A stretch of 64,000 nucleotides of DNA, taken from the NCBI GenBank assembly GCA_022315425.1, contig JAIUPT010000020.1:744001-808000 (forward strand), written 5' to 3'. How positions within the stretch are numbered: the first letter of the stretch is position 1; the number at the start of each line of letters is the position of its first letter. The notes under the pieces are model-generated. The model made no database searches and had not been told where the DNA came from. It saw only the letters and a program-made list of their open reading frames with translations. The translations under genes and the position numbers were made by a program. Shown here in pieces: positions 43,930-53,847 of the stretch. Source of the DNA: Pseudevernia furfuracea (lineage: Eukaryota; Ascomycota; Lecanoromycetes; Lecanorales; Parmeliaceae).

Positions 43930-45099
43930 TGTGGAAATTGAGATATGTATATATTGCCTGAGCGCGTCACAAGTGGGTCATTCCAGTCCCTACAGCACGA
44001 CTCATCACCTTGCAACTTGATAGCTTGTGCTGCGTTGCAGAACGCGTCTAGCATGGGAGGATGGTCGGTCGCAGAGTCAAAGGCTCCGAGCCAGCAATTT
44101 GACGCCACTGATGGCGCCTGTCGGGCCTCGGAGGGGAGGACAGCGGTATTCCCGAGGACCCGAGCTCTGAAGCGAGCTTAGTGCAGATCACTCCAAACGC
44201 TAAATTCAGGACGGCAGTCTCAGTCAGGCGAGCAATTTCACATTTCACTACGAGTATCAGCTTATGGTCAAGCCTAACATTTACATCGTCATCACAAGAA
44301 CCCAGCTCAGTCAAAAGCTTTCAGCAAAGAGAAAATCTGCTCCTCGTAGTCGTACGTCTCTATTGTTTGGGAATCATACAGCACAATTGCGACATTTTTA
44401 GGCAGCACGCCTGCAGTCAACTTTCAAACTCCGTCGTGACCCGGCATTCATTGAAACGGATGTTTCGTAGCCCGGCCTCGAGTTCTCCAGGGTACACTCC
44501 TTCGCGTGTACCGAAATTTGATTGGTCTCTGTGGCAAATATCAAGGCTGTACTGCGAGTCATTTTCAAGGGAACATGCTGGACTGGGTGCTCCTTTGGTA
44601 TGGGAATGGGCGGAGTTGTTCTGCTTCCTTTCACAGTCCTTCTTTGATCCTTGGATAGTCAAAGTCTGGAGGCTGGCAACAGCAAGGCGGGCGACCGCTA
44701 AGCCAACTCTAGAGAGTAGGCAAAATCAGGCGTCGAGGTTTCGATGGGTGCAGCACGAACTACTCTGAATGCGGTATCAAGCGATCTTGCAAAGCCTCTC
44801 ATCTTGTTTCTGTCTCATCTGACGCCGTCTGTGTAGCACACCGTAGGGGGCAGTGCTTTGCTCAACAATCAAAACGTTGCAAAGGCTCCGCTGTTAACAT
44901 ATTCTGGGTGTTCCTCTAGTAAGGTTGATTTGATCCCTCACCTTTCGAAATAGTCACGACTGTACGTTACGCCCCTAAATATAAATATCTTTTTTGGGTC
45001 TTGGGTTCGACTTTGCCTTTGTTGTGATTGATCTTCGCCGCCTTTGCACATTCAAATGAGCCGTCTGACCGCATTACCCCCGTCCCTTCTCAAGTGAGG
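43930..45099. other. region with fragmentary minus-strand coding signal
   Basis: Between about 44802 and 44048 on the minus strand, protein-like stretches appear in different frames. They include MRGFARSLDTAFRVVRAAP, then RDQSNFGTREGVYPGELEAG, then NVAIVLYDSQTIETYDYEEQ, then DDDVNVRLDHKLILVVKCE. They cannot be joined cleanly: one candidate intron is only about 35 nt, and a one-base shift lies between the last two. This is either an unrecognised multi-exon gene or a relic. A 195-codon plus-strand frame opposite it has poor composition. Confidence 0.3.
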
Positions 45100-47024
45100 A
45101 TGGTTGATCCTGTAGGGACGACACTTGGCGTTGCCTCGCTGGCGCTGCAACTGCTCGATGGCTGTGTCAAGGGTCCGTAAGGCGATTCTCAGGCTACTAA
45201 AGCCCTTCCAAGCTCTGTGCTAATCAAGAACCAGGCTATCGATACTTCATTGCGGCCGCTGGCATGCCTCAGGATTGCCGGTACATGCGGACCCGACTCC
45301 AAATTGAGTACGCCCGCCTCTTAGATTGGTGTGAGGTGGTAGGCCTTATCAAAGATGGCGAAGGTCAAGGCCTGCCTGAGAGCTTGAAAGTAGACACGCT
45401 TGTCTTGTTTGCTGTCCTAACGGAAATCCGCGTATCGATGGAAGACTTGGCAGACATCAGCGGCAAATACATCGAGCTTAATCCTGAAATGGATGTTGCG
45501 ACCGAAAAGTCAGCGGTAGAGCTTGACCTGCTCGAAGAATTTTCCCACATAACACTTTCCTATGGCAAGAAGGGTGGGCACCGCAAATATCCTCGCGGGT
45601 TGAACAGCATCGCACGTGGAACTAGCATGGCTAGTAGTATCGCAAGGAACCCAAAAAGGCTGCAATGGATCGCTTTTGACAAGGATGCGTTCTTGAAGCT
45701 GCTTGGGAGGTTGGCTGAGTTCAACGATCACCTGTATGAGCTGATGCATGGACACCAAGCGAGAACACTTGAACTTGCAACGCAGAAAAGCCATCTTGAA
45801 ATGGTGCAAATGCGCGCTTCAGTCGAAGAACTCAAGCAACTAGTAACAGCAGCTATGTTACTGCAAGCGCACGACCCAGGCGAATTCTCAAGTGCCCCTA
45901 CCAGACGCCGCAATGAGAAAGCACTAGCATCTCTTGCTGGTTTCAAACGTCTCAATGCCGCCTTTGACGAAATTCCGCGTCAACACTCCAAGGTTCGCGA
46001 GCAAGTCACGACGTGTTCTCAATTGACTTGTTCACAAGTCTTTTATGATGAGAAAAACGCCTCCACGCTTTCAGTAGATGGCAGAATCCATGTCGAGGGA
46101 AAGCTCTACCCTGGCGATGGTACGGAGCAGTCTGTCTGGATCGAATGGAAGGCGTACAAGACCAAGTATAGCCGACGCCTCGAGAAACATGTACCTCTAC
46201 CAGAGAATCTCAAGCGTGTCAAGGAGCTCGTTTCTCTTCTGGAATCTGACAAACCAAGACAATTCTGTGCGCCCCAGTGCCTCGGCTTCTTTGATGACCG
46301 CGACGATGTTGAAAAGAGTGAACACGACGCCCGATTTGGCCTTGTGTTCCAAAAGCCGGAGAAGAGCAGCTTGCCAGTCTCACTGCGTCAAATGATCTGC
46401 AGAGGACCCAAAGCATCTTTGACAGACCGAGTCTCACTAGCCCATAAAATTAGCACCTGCGTTCTATATCTTCATGCTGTCAATTGGCTGCACAAAGGTT
46501 TGAGAAGTGACAGCGTTATGTTTCTTTCAGATGACTCCAGTCTCGATACGCCATATGTTACAGGCTTCGAATATGCTCGACCGGACAGAGACGGGGAGAC
46601 CACCATGGGTGGAGTAGAAGTCAACGACCATGTGATGCTCTACGTTCACCCCAACTACCAGGGTTCTGACGCCAAAGGTACCTACCGCAAGACTTTCGAC
46701 ATCTACAGTCTTGGCATCATCTTGCTGGAGATCGCTTACTGGAAGCGTATCGAAAACATCCTAGGCATCGACATGAACGATGTCACTCCAGCCCAGCTCA
46801 AGGGCATCCGGGGCCGGCTACTGCAGCCTGGCTCAGAGTACCTGGCCCATCTGAAAGCCAATCTTGGCGATAGATACTACACTGCTGTCAAGAGCTGCAT
46901 CGACGGATGTCCTGCTTTTGGCGTTGGCGTTGATGAAAGTGAGGTGGATGTCCAGACTGGAGCAGAGCTACAGCATAGCTTCACTACGCTCGTCGTTGAT
47001 ACTTTGGACAGTATTGCCGTCTGA
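45100..47024 (+). CDS. HeLo-domain protein with C-terminal pseudokinase
   Basis: Two exons, 45100-45172 and 45235-47024, give 620 residues. Exon 1 encodes the HeLo start MVDPVGTTLGVASLALQLLD and joins in phase to GYRYFIAAAG. The N-terminal 210 residues match the HeLo (HET-S/prion-inhibition) domain, a membrane-targeting cell-death domain. A helical linker follows. From about 290 there is a kinase-like fold (SVWIEWKAYKTKYSRRLEKH; HKISTCVLYLHAVNWLHKGL; YRKTFDIYSLGIILLEIAYW). Catalytic signatures are lost: HRDLKxxN is HKGLRSDS (about 443) and DFG is TGFEY (about 466), so it is a pseudokinase. Members act in fungal incompatibility or regulated cell death; the trigger here is unknown. No amyloid RHIM-like or NB-ARC segment is seen. 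Confidence 0.82.
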
Positions 47025-49493
47025 AACCGCTCAAGTTGCACAGGGTCAATTGGTCTGCGGACGTTTGGTCATCGCTTTCAAGATATCGCTATCCCTGGCC
47101 TATTGACATCGATAACGCTGTTTTTCTTTGTTGCAGTATCAATGCGTGCGCGAATGAAAAGTCGTTGGATGGCGTATAGTTCGTCATGCTCCAATGCGAG
47201 AATTTCTAAGGACGTATTTCGTATCCTCTGTGAATATCGCTTGTGTTAGTCACACACACCACCTTGTCAGCATCCAACCACAAATATCCCTTCGTAGAAT
47301 TATAAGATGACACAGAGCAACTTGCCGAACGTGTCCGCGTATAGAGCCCTGTCCTCGATGCTGAGTGTGAAATTCATGGTCCACGATTGTAGGTGCTGCC
47401 ATTGTGTGATCCACGGACTATTGGGATAGAAGCCCGCTCTCTATTCACACACCTGATCCTAAACCGCCTTGTTCTGTTCTCTCGTCAAGCAAATTGTTGT
47501 TTGCGTAGTGATCAATAACTTGGAAAGGCAAAGTGTACGAAGAGACCTTGAAAGAAGGTACAACGAACGTATCAGACAGAGATCAGTTTTACTTCAAACT
47601 CTCGAATGGTGACTCTCAAATTTTTCCTCGGTTCCGAGCAGTCAGCTTCGCCCGGAATGGGTTGATTGACTGCGTAAGAAGGCTGATTAAACCATCCGAG
47701 AAATCAACCTCACATTTCCGATCAGCATTAGCGGTATGATTCATGAGATACGGGTTTTGACTTAAGCTTCGTCAGCCCTTTGGGTATCGCTCAGTCGGAG
47801 CTGACTCAGATCTGGTGCTCCGGACCTCCCAACAGTGGCTGACGGGTACCAGTTTTTGATTAATGAAAGCTGAGCAGCCTGCTCCATGGTCACATCTTCT
47901 TCGCAAGGTATTCTTGGAAATCTCCGTCGTCTCCTGCCCGATATGAGACCCGACTCGTGACATTTTCTATGTCAACAGCGAAGCATCGTCCTAGGCAAAT
48001 GTTGTTTATCATGAGTCATTTCGTAGGGTGGCTCTGCGGACGTATCATGCGTCATCGTAAGTGCTAGTGGTGTGTTCGGGAGATCTGAGCCTTTCCTATT
48101 GGGTTTAACCGAGTAGACGACATCATTGTCTTCCAATTACTTTACATATGTAGCCAGTGTGCATTAGCGGCACAAAAAGGGCTTCGGCATAAGGTAGGTA
48201 GCTCCGGTCTTGTAGAGCGGGGTGTCTCTGAGGTAAGGCTGAAGAAGCTTCATATCTTTCATTCTTTTTAGTTTTCAAGATGAATCTTACTTCCAGAGTG
48301 GACTGTACGCATACCACTGGGCCTTATAACCCTGTTGGCAAGGTTGTGATGTTGTTACTACAGAAGCCTGGCAGTCACCTTGAGCAGACCCCAGGGTTGG
48401 TTGATTTGTCAAGAACAACAGGCATGACGCAGAACGATGTTTTACGTGTATCCTGCCGTTCGTGCTTTCATTGGTCATACCAAGACCGGGAACAAGGCTG
48501 TGCTGCGAAAGGATGCGGATGAAGCTGGTGTTTGAGCGGTGAAACGCACATATTGGGGCTAAGTCCGTAGAACCGGACTACCATATGATGTCAATACTCG
48601 TACACAGGAATGAGTTCCCACGCTAAAGCGTAGTGGCTTGGCATCACACCAAGCTTCTTAGAGGTGCCAAGACACTATTAGCGCCGGTTCAGACACCGAG
48701 AGGTGCATGGGTTCCATTAGGTATTCAGATCAATATGCGGGTTATAGTCAATAATATGTGGGTTATTATTCAATATGCTCAATAATATGCGGGTTATTAA
48801 ATCCTTAATTCTTTAGGCGAGAGGGACGCAGGGGACCTTGGTTGCACGCATCTTACCCCTCAATGGCTTTTGGAAGTTGTGCCTTCATGCTGGAAATTGT
48901 GAAAGCTTTCTTCCCGAAAATGAATGCTGCAACCTTCTAATCCGTACGAAGTCATAGTCATGAAGCAGTGAGGGCTCTTCCAACTGTGGTGACATCTTTT
49001 GCGCGCTATCATACTGGCGCATTGCTTCCAGCTCCGCGATTCGACGCCTGTAGCGGCTTCTCCCGTGTATGGTTGTGCCACGGATCTGAGAGTTTTCTTG
49101 GAGTCCGTTGCTGATTGGGGCGCATATACCCCACTCGGCTCAGCCTCTGGAATCCGGTGGAATTGAGACGCATGTGCCCTATTCCGCTCATGCGTCGTAA
49201 GAGCCTAGAGGACGAATGTCCTAGACGGCCAGTCCTTATTACTGTTCCACATACTCAGCTTGCAATCGGCGAGATTAGAAAGTGAATAGCGGGAGTAAGC
49301 GACTGCATCTTTACAAATGATCAGCCCTATGCGGCTGACCTTGTCCCATGTGTATGATGTCTGCCTTCCTCTACCATCACCTGGACTTCATATTGCTTGG
49401 ACAGCTGACCGTCTCTCGGTCTGATATAACTGAATTGTTCCGGTGTCCGCTGGTCGCCATCGTGCCCCCTCTGTCGCCGTTCTCCCTCAAGGA
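47025..49493. other. gene-poor region between HeLo and patatin genes
   Basis: About 2.5 kb of short frames without family signal. Contains the AT-rich repeats at 48731-48797. The frame at 49348-49596 overlaps the patatin start out of frame and is not supported. Confidence 0.45.
48731..48797 (+). repeat. three short AT-rich direct repeats
   Basis: The motif CAATAATATGYGGGTTAT, or the shorter CAATATGCGGGTTAT, occurs at about 48731, 48749 and 48780. It resembles decayed minisatellite DNA. Confidence 0.6.
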
Positions 49494-51053
49494 ATGTCCC
49501 CTGTTAGCGCAGCTTTACCACCAGGGAGGTCCACTGGCGTCAAGAGAGGCGTGCGTATCGAAAACCAGTATGTCATCCATAGCGCTCGGACATTAACATG
49601 CTACGGGCACACTCAAGGCCCGTCCAATGTCTCAGGGCAATGGAGTAATGACTATAACGAACCCTGTGCGGAACCCTCATTAGCAACTATCGATGTCGAT
49701 GATGATGACCCTTGGGATAAAAAGACCATATTAAGCCTGGATGGGGGTGGGATAAGGGGATACAGTACACTTTTGATACTGCAAGAGCTCATGAACTATA
49801 TTGAAAAATATGAGAGGGAAAGTGATTCTGGAGCGATATCAAGCGCGTATTCTCCTCTGGTGGATTGTCTCCCAGAACAAAACCTCGCTGCGTCACCCAA
49901 TGAGAGAAGACCTACACTGGGATACCTCCCGTGCCACTATTTCGACTATGTTGGGGGAGCAAGTACCGGTGGACTGGTTGCGATAATGCTGGGCAGACTG
50001 AGGATGAGCGTAGACGAAGCGATAAGAGAGTATAAAGAGCTCTCTGCGAACGTGTTTGAGAAGCCATCCTCTCATCTGAGGAGGTTTTTGACGAAGTATG
50101 ACAGCACGGCAAGGAGGGAGAAACTCAAGGGTCAATTCGACGCCTTGAAATCCACACAACCTAGCTCCCAAGAGGAAAGCAATCAGTTCAAATCAGACCG
50201 AGACAGATGCAGAACGATAGTATGCTCCATCAAAAGCAGCGAAAACAAAAACTTTCAGACGCCCTTTCTGTTTCGTTCATACGACCGCAAAACATCATAT
50301 AGTACACCATTCGAGAGGAACCCAGGCGATCCAAATACCTTCGCCATCTGGGAAGTCGCGCGAGCCACTTCGGCCGCTCCTTCTTACTTCAAGTCCATAC
50401 GCTTGTTTCACGCACGATACTATGATGCTGCAGTAAGCCTGAACAATCCTAGCTGGGAAGTATTCAACGAGGTCAATCTGCTTGCAGACAAGTCTCAGGA
50501 TGCAATCGATCTTCTGTTGAGCATTGGTGGGGGAAATGCGAAAGCGAACAACCCCAGAGTCAAATTTGGCAACGACTCCTTGCTGCAAGACCTAACTGAC
50601 ATATCTGATGTCGTACACAATAAGGTCGAGTACGAGAGTGAGCAACAGCTATTTGATTACTATCGTTTTGATGTGAAGGAAGGTCTTCAAGAAGTCCACA
50701 TGAATGAGTGGAAGCCCAAGCCGAGCGGCTCCATCACGCTGAAGCGGATTCAGGAGGCGACTAGTAGATACCTAGAAAACGGGAAAGTCAGCTACCGGAT
50801 CCGAGAATGCGCGAAAAGACTGGTTGAGAAACGGGCGCAAAGAGCACAGACAATGCGGTGGGAGCGCTTTGCAACAGGCACTAGGTACAAATGCCCACTG
50901 GACGACTGCCCCATCTCCAAGACTCATCGGTTCAACACACGCAACGATTTAATGGACCATCTGCGAATGCAGCACGACCAGGCTCCTCCAGATGCAGATC
51001 ACTATCAACTAATACAAAACCTGCTTGATCAAGGAAGAACTAATAGCGATTGA
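49494..51053 (+). CDS. patatin-like phospholipase with C2H2 zinc finger
   Basis: Frame of 519 residues from the ATG at 49494; the first 70 or so residues are uncertain and could include unrecognised intron. The catalytic core begins DDDPWDKKTILSLDGGGIRG (oxyanion loop at about 83). The nucleophile elbow is VGGASTGG (GxSxG, about 155). The catalytic Asp is in YYDAAVSLNNPS (about 310), where the usual Gly after Asp is Ala. Motifs GYLPCHYFDY and AIMLGRLRMSVDEAI are typical. A C2H2-type finger lies near the C-terminus (about 464-497: YKCPLDDCPISKTH, DLMDHLRMQHDQ). It should hydrolyse acyl esters of membrane lipids. Fungal patatins also occur as effector domains of NLR immune-type receptors; this one stands alone with a zinc finger. 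Confidence 0.82.
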   Translation: MSPVSAALPPGRSTGVKRGVRIENQYVIHSARTLTCYGHTQGPSNVSGQWSNDYNEPCAEPSLATIDVDDDDPWDKKTILSLDGGGIRGYSTLLILQELMNYIEKYERESDSGAISSAYSPLVDCLPEQNLAASPNERRPTLGYLPCHYFDYVGGASTGGLVAIMLGRLRMSVDEAIREYKELSANVFEKPSSHLRRFLTKYDSTARREKLKGQFDALKSTQPSSQEESNQFKSDRDRCRTIVCSIKSSENKNFQTPFLFRSYDRKTSYSTPFERNPGDPNTFAIWEVARATSAAPSYFKSIRLFHARYYDAAVSLNNPSWEVFNEVNLLADKSQDAIDLLLSIGGGNAKANNPRVKFGNDSLLQDLTDISDVVHNKVEYESEQQLFDYYRFDVKEGLQEVHMNEWKPKPSGSITLKRIQEATSRYLENGKVSYRIRECAKRLVEKRAQRAQTMRWERFATGTRYKCPLDDCPISKTHRFNTRNDLMDHLRMQHDQAPPDADHYQLIQNLLDQGRTNSD

Positions 51054-51526
51054 AGAGACCATCGCAGACCGTAACCACCTTATGATGAGCTGTCGCCCTG
51101 TCGAAATAGGCTTGGAGTAGATCACATGTGAAAAAGGTGCCCGCGCCATACCTCTTGATGATGATGGGAAGCATACTCCAGTAACTCAAATCCGCGGAGA
51201 ATGGTGTGTCGCTGTTTCTGTGCTTGCAACGGTCTGGTATCATCCGACCAGCTCGCGATTGTGCTTTTGAAATGGCTCGGTCGTTTGGAAGACTCTTATG
51301 AAAACAGACAGGACAGGTCCACATAGACTGTATGACCTAGTCCAAGAATGCCAATGATCTTCAGGCCATTCCATAAATGTTCGTGATGTGCAATTAAGAG
51401 TATAAAGTACTCCTCCGGGCTGTTTAGCTCAAGCTGCGTGGAACAGAACTCGAGTGTGTTCCCAATTGCCAACACTAGACCTAGGGTAAAGCTGGCAGCG
51501 CGTAGTTTTCAGATCACGTGGTTCGC
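51054..51526. other. convergent intergenic spacer
   Basis: 3' regions of the patatin and kinase genes. No gene seen. Confidence 0.45.
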
Positions 51527-53847
51527 CTAGCCGGATTGTAGAGGGTGCGCATAATATTCGAGGACATATATTCTCGGGAAGTGTCCCTTCACGCGGCGGA
51601 TTCTAGTCCGCCAGCCAAGTTGTCCGAGGTTTACTTTGGCAATGAGTTTTGGCCTCTCTCCAATCTCAATCTGTTGACCAATCCTGGGCAATGGATACGA
51701 AATGTATCTACGACCTAAAATACTTAATATGACATTGAAAAGAAAAGAAAAGAAAAGAAAAGAAAAGATCTGGGCACTTGACTGAACACACCTTTGAGGG
51801 AGGCAAAGGCCGTCACATAAGCTATAGTTTGGGATACATCGTAAGCTATGATCGCTGTCTGTGGAGTTGGCATGTCTTCCTTGGTTATCGTCGCAATGTT
51901 TTCTTGGTAAATGCTTTTCTCCTGATTAGTTGCTCGGACTTGCAGGGCTTGCGAAGTGGTAGTTGGTTTGGAGGCCGGTGGCATTCCCAAGTCGCTCATT
52001 TTAGCTAGCAGGCCTGAATTCTGGGGTTTCGGACTTTTGGGTATTGCATCAGTATCGCTCAATACTTGGGTTGAGTCATTCAACGCTGCGTTGTCCATGT
52101 TTCTTGCAGATACGGTTTGTGATGGATTTACCACCCCTTCCTCGCTCACGGTTACTACCTTTTTTTCCGAATCGTCCAGTCTAGGGGATGTGGACCTCTC
52201 ACCTCGGCCCGCACTTCCAGGCCTCTCAATCGGTTGTTGAGAGATCGGAGATTTTGGCCTTGATGTTGCCTTGGGATGATCACGTTTTGTGAAGTTCCGT
52301 AGACTTGTGCTCGGTGAGGATCCGCTCGTTCCTCTCCGGTCAGAACGATCCAGCGTATTATGCGCAGAGAGTATAGTACTGTCAATTTTTCCGTATCTGA
52401 AGGGTTCTCTGGCCTCAATGCCCAAATCTTCTTCGACGTGCACAGAGCGACGGTTGATGAGGCCAGTTTTGGCATCTTCCTGTTGCCTGATTGATGGCTT
52501 CCACATATGTTGAGGCCGTCTTGGATCACAATCTTTACAGCGCTCTGAGCTGATTTTTTGGAATTGCTGCCATAAGCTTTTAGACAGTGGTCGGTTCGAG
52601 GGAACTTCATCCAGCATTCGTCGAACATCAACTAGAGCTACAACCATACGATTTTCAGGACTCGGAATGACCTCCTGGGCCTTGACTATCGCGCTGGGCC
52701 GCCAACTGTCTTGCACTCGCTTGAATCCATTTGATGTCCTCAGATAATCTATCCACGAGTAGACCTTGTCAAGGTTGCAGTAATAAGCTTCTTCCTTTGC
52801 AGAGAGGTTGACTGTGGTAGTGTAATGTTCAGAAAGAGTGGTAAGGTTCTCGCCTAGCAGCAACGTGGCCATCTCGAGAAACACACACCCAAGTGAGAAG
52901 ACGTCAGACGGATCGTCCCGGGGCATCCTTTTGTCCTTCATTTCTGGAGAAGCGTACTTCCGGGTAAAGTTCCACTCGTTATTGGTAACATGGGGTTTGT
53001 CCTTAGGGAAGCGCCTAGATATCCCAAAATCGGTCAATACTACGCATCCAGATTCATCAATGAGGATGTTTTTGGGTTTGATGTCCTTGTGTCGAACCCC
53101 TGATTCGTGCAGATAGCTCAGTGCTTGAGATAAACAAACAAAGTAGCCCCGTAAAATTTCGATTCTTCTATCGATGGGAAGTGTCAAAGGCCAGGGCTCG
53201 GGTTTGCCACCGCGGGATTCATTAGTCATCTGTTTGCTTGGAGGAAACTCTGGACCATGTGGATGCCGAGAATGACTTGTAGTGCTGTCCTGCGTACTAG
53301 TGCCGGATGACTGGCTGACAACTCGATGGAGGGCATTGGAAGGATGGCTCCGATCGCGAATCTTTGGGAGATCTTTAGACAGTTGCTTCATGTATTGATG
53401 GAGATCGCAACAGGCGGCCGGAAAGATCAAGATGTTCAATCTTTCTTGATGATCGAATGTGCCAAGTAGAGCACTGATATGGGGATGGCGAAGGTCTCGC
53501 ATATTATTGACCTCGTTGGCTGTCATACTCCGGGCTTTTTGAGAATTGGTTCCCCGTATCGTCTTTACAACGAAAGCCTCCCGAAAGGCAAAGCCCGGAG
53601 GTGCTTCGTACTTGTCGATTGAGGCCTTAGTTTTGTCTGATATTTTTCCTATCCATTTCAGTGGTATACATTCATCCGACCTAAGGTCACAGTGGTTCCC
53701 ATAGCTTTTCCCTAGGTGTCCTGGCCACGTAAAATCGATTCCAGACTCGAGAAATTTGCGCATGACAGAAGGCTCTTGGGCGGGTAATGAAGAGCTGCAT
53801 CTGTCACCCTCCTCCTTTCTCTGGTACAGGCCCCCTCCATACCTCAT
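51527..53847 (-). CDS. serine/threonine protein kinase, fungal-specific architecture
   Basis: Two exons, 53847-51792 and 51714-51527, give 747 residues. The kinase domain spans about 60-430 with a long Ser-rich insert: catalytic Lys in AFVVKTIRG, HRD-like VRHKDIKPKNIL (about 254), VLTDFGISRR (about 275) and FTRKYASPEMKD. All key residues are present, so it should be active. A disordered Ser/Pro tail leads to the C-terminal exon, GRRYISYPLPRIGQQIEIGE to KVNLGQLGWRTRIRRVKG and FPRIYVLEYY, which looks like a conserved fungal tail. The last intron (51715-51791) contains a TTTTC-repeat polypyrimidine tract; without splicing, translation ends in a spurious Phe/Leu-rich tail. The ATG at 53847 is the first Met in frame. 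Confidence 0.82.
51736..51767 (+). repeat. AAAAG pentanucleotide run in the last intron of the kinase gene
   Basis: About six AAAAG units on plus, which are TTTTC on the coding strand. Positioned upstream of the acceptor GTATTTTAG, they serve as its polypyrimidine tract. Confidence 0.85.

Noticed and set aside
44181..44768. 195-codon plus-strand frame
   Set aside because: Long but with poor composition, no motif, and opposed by more protein-like minus segments.
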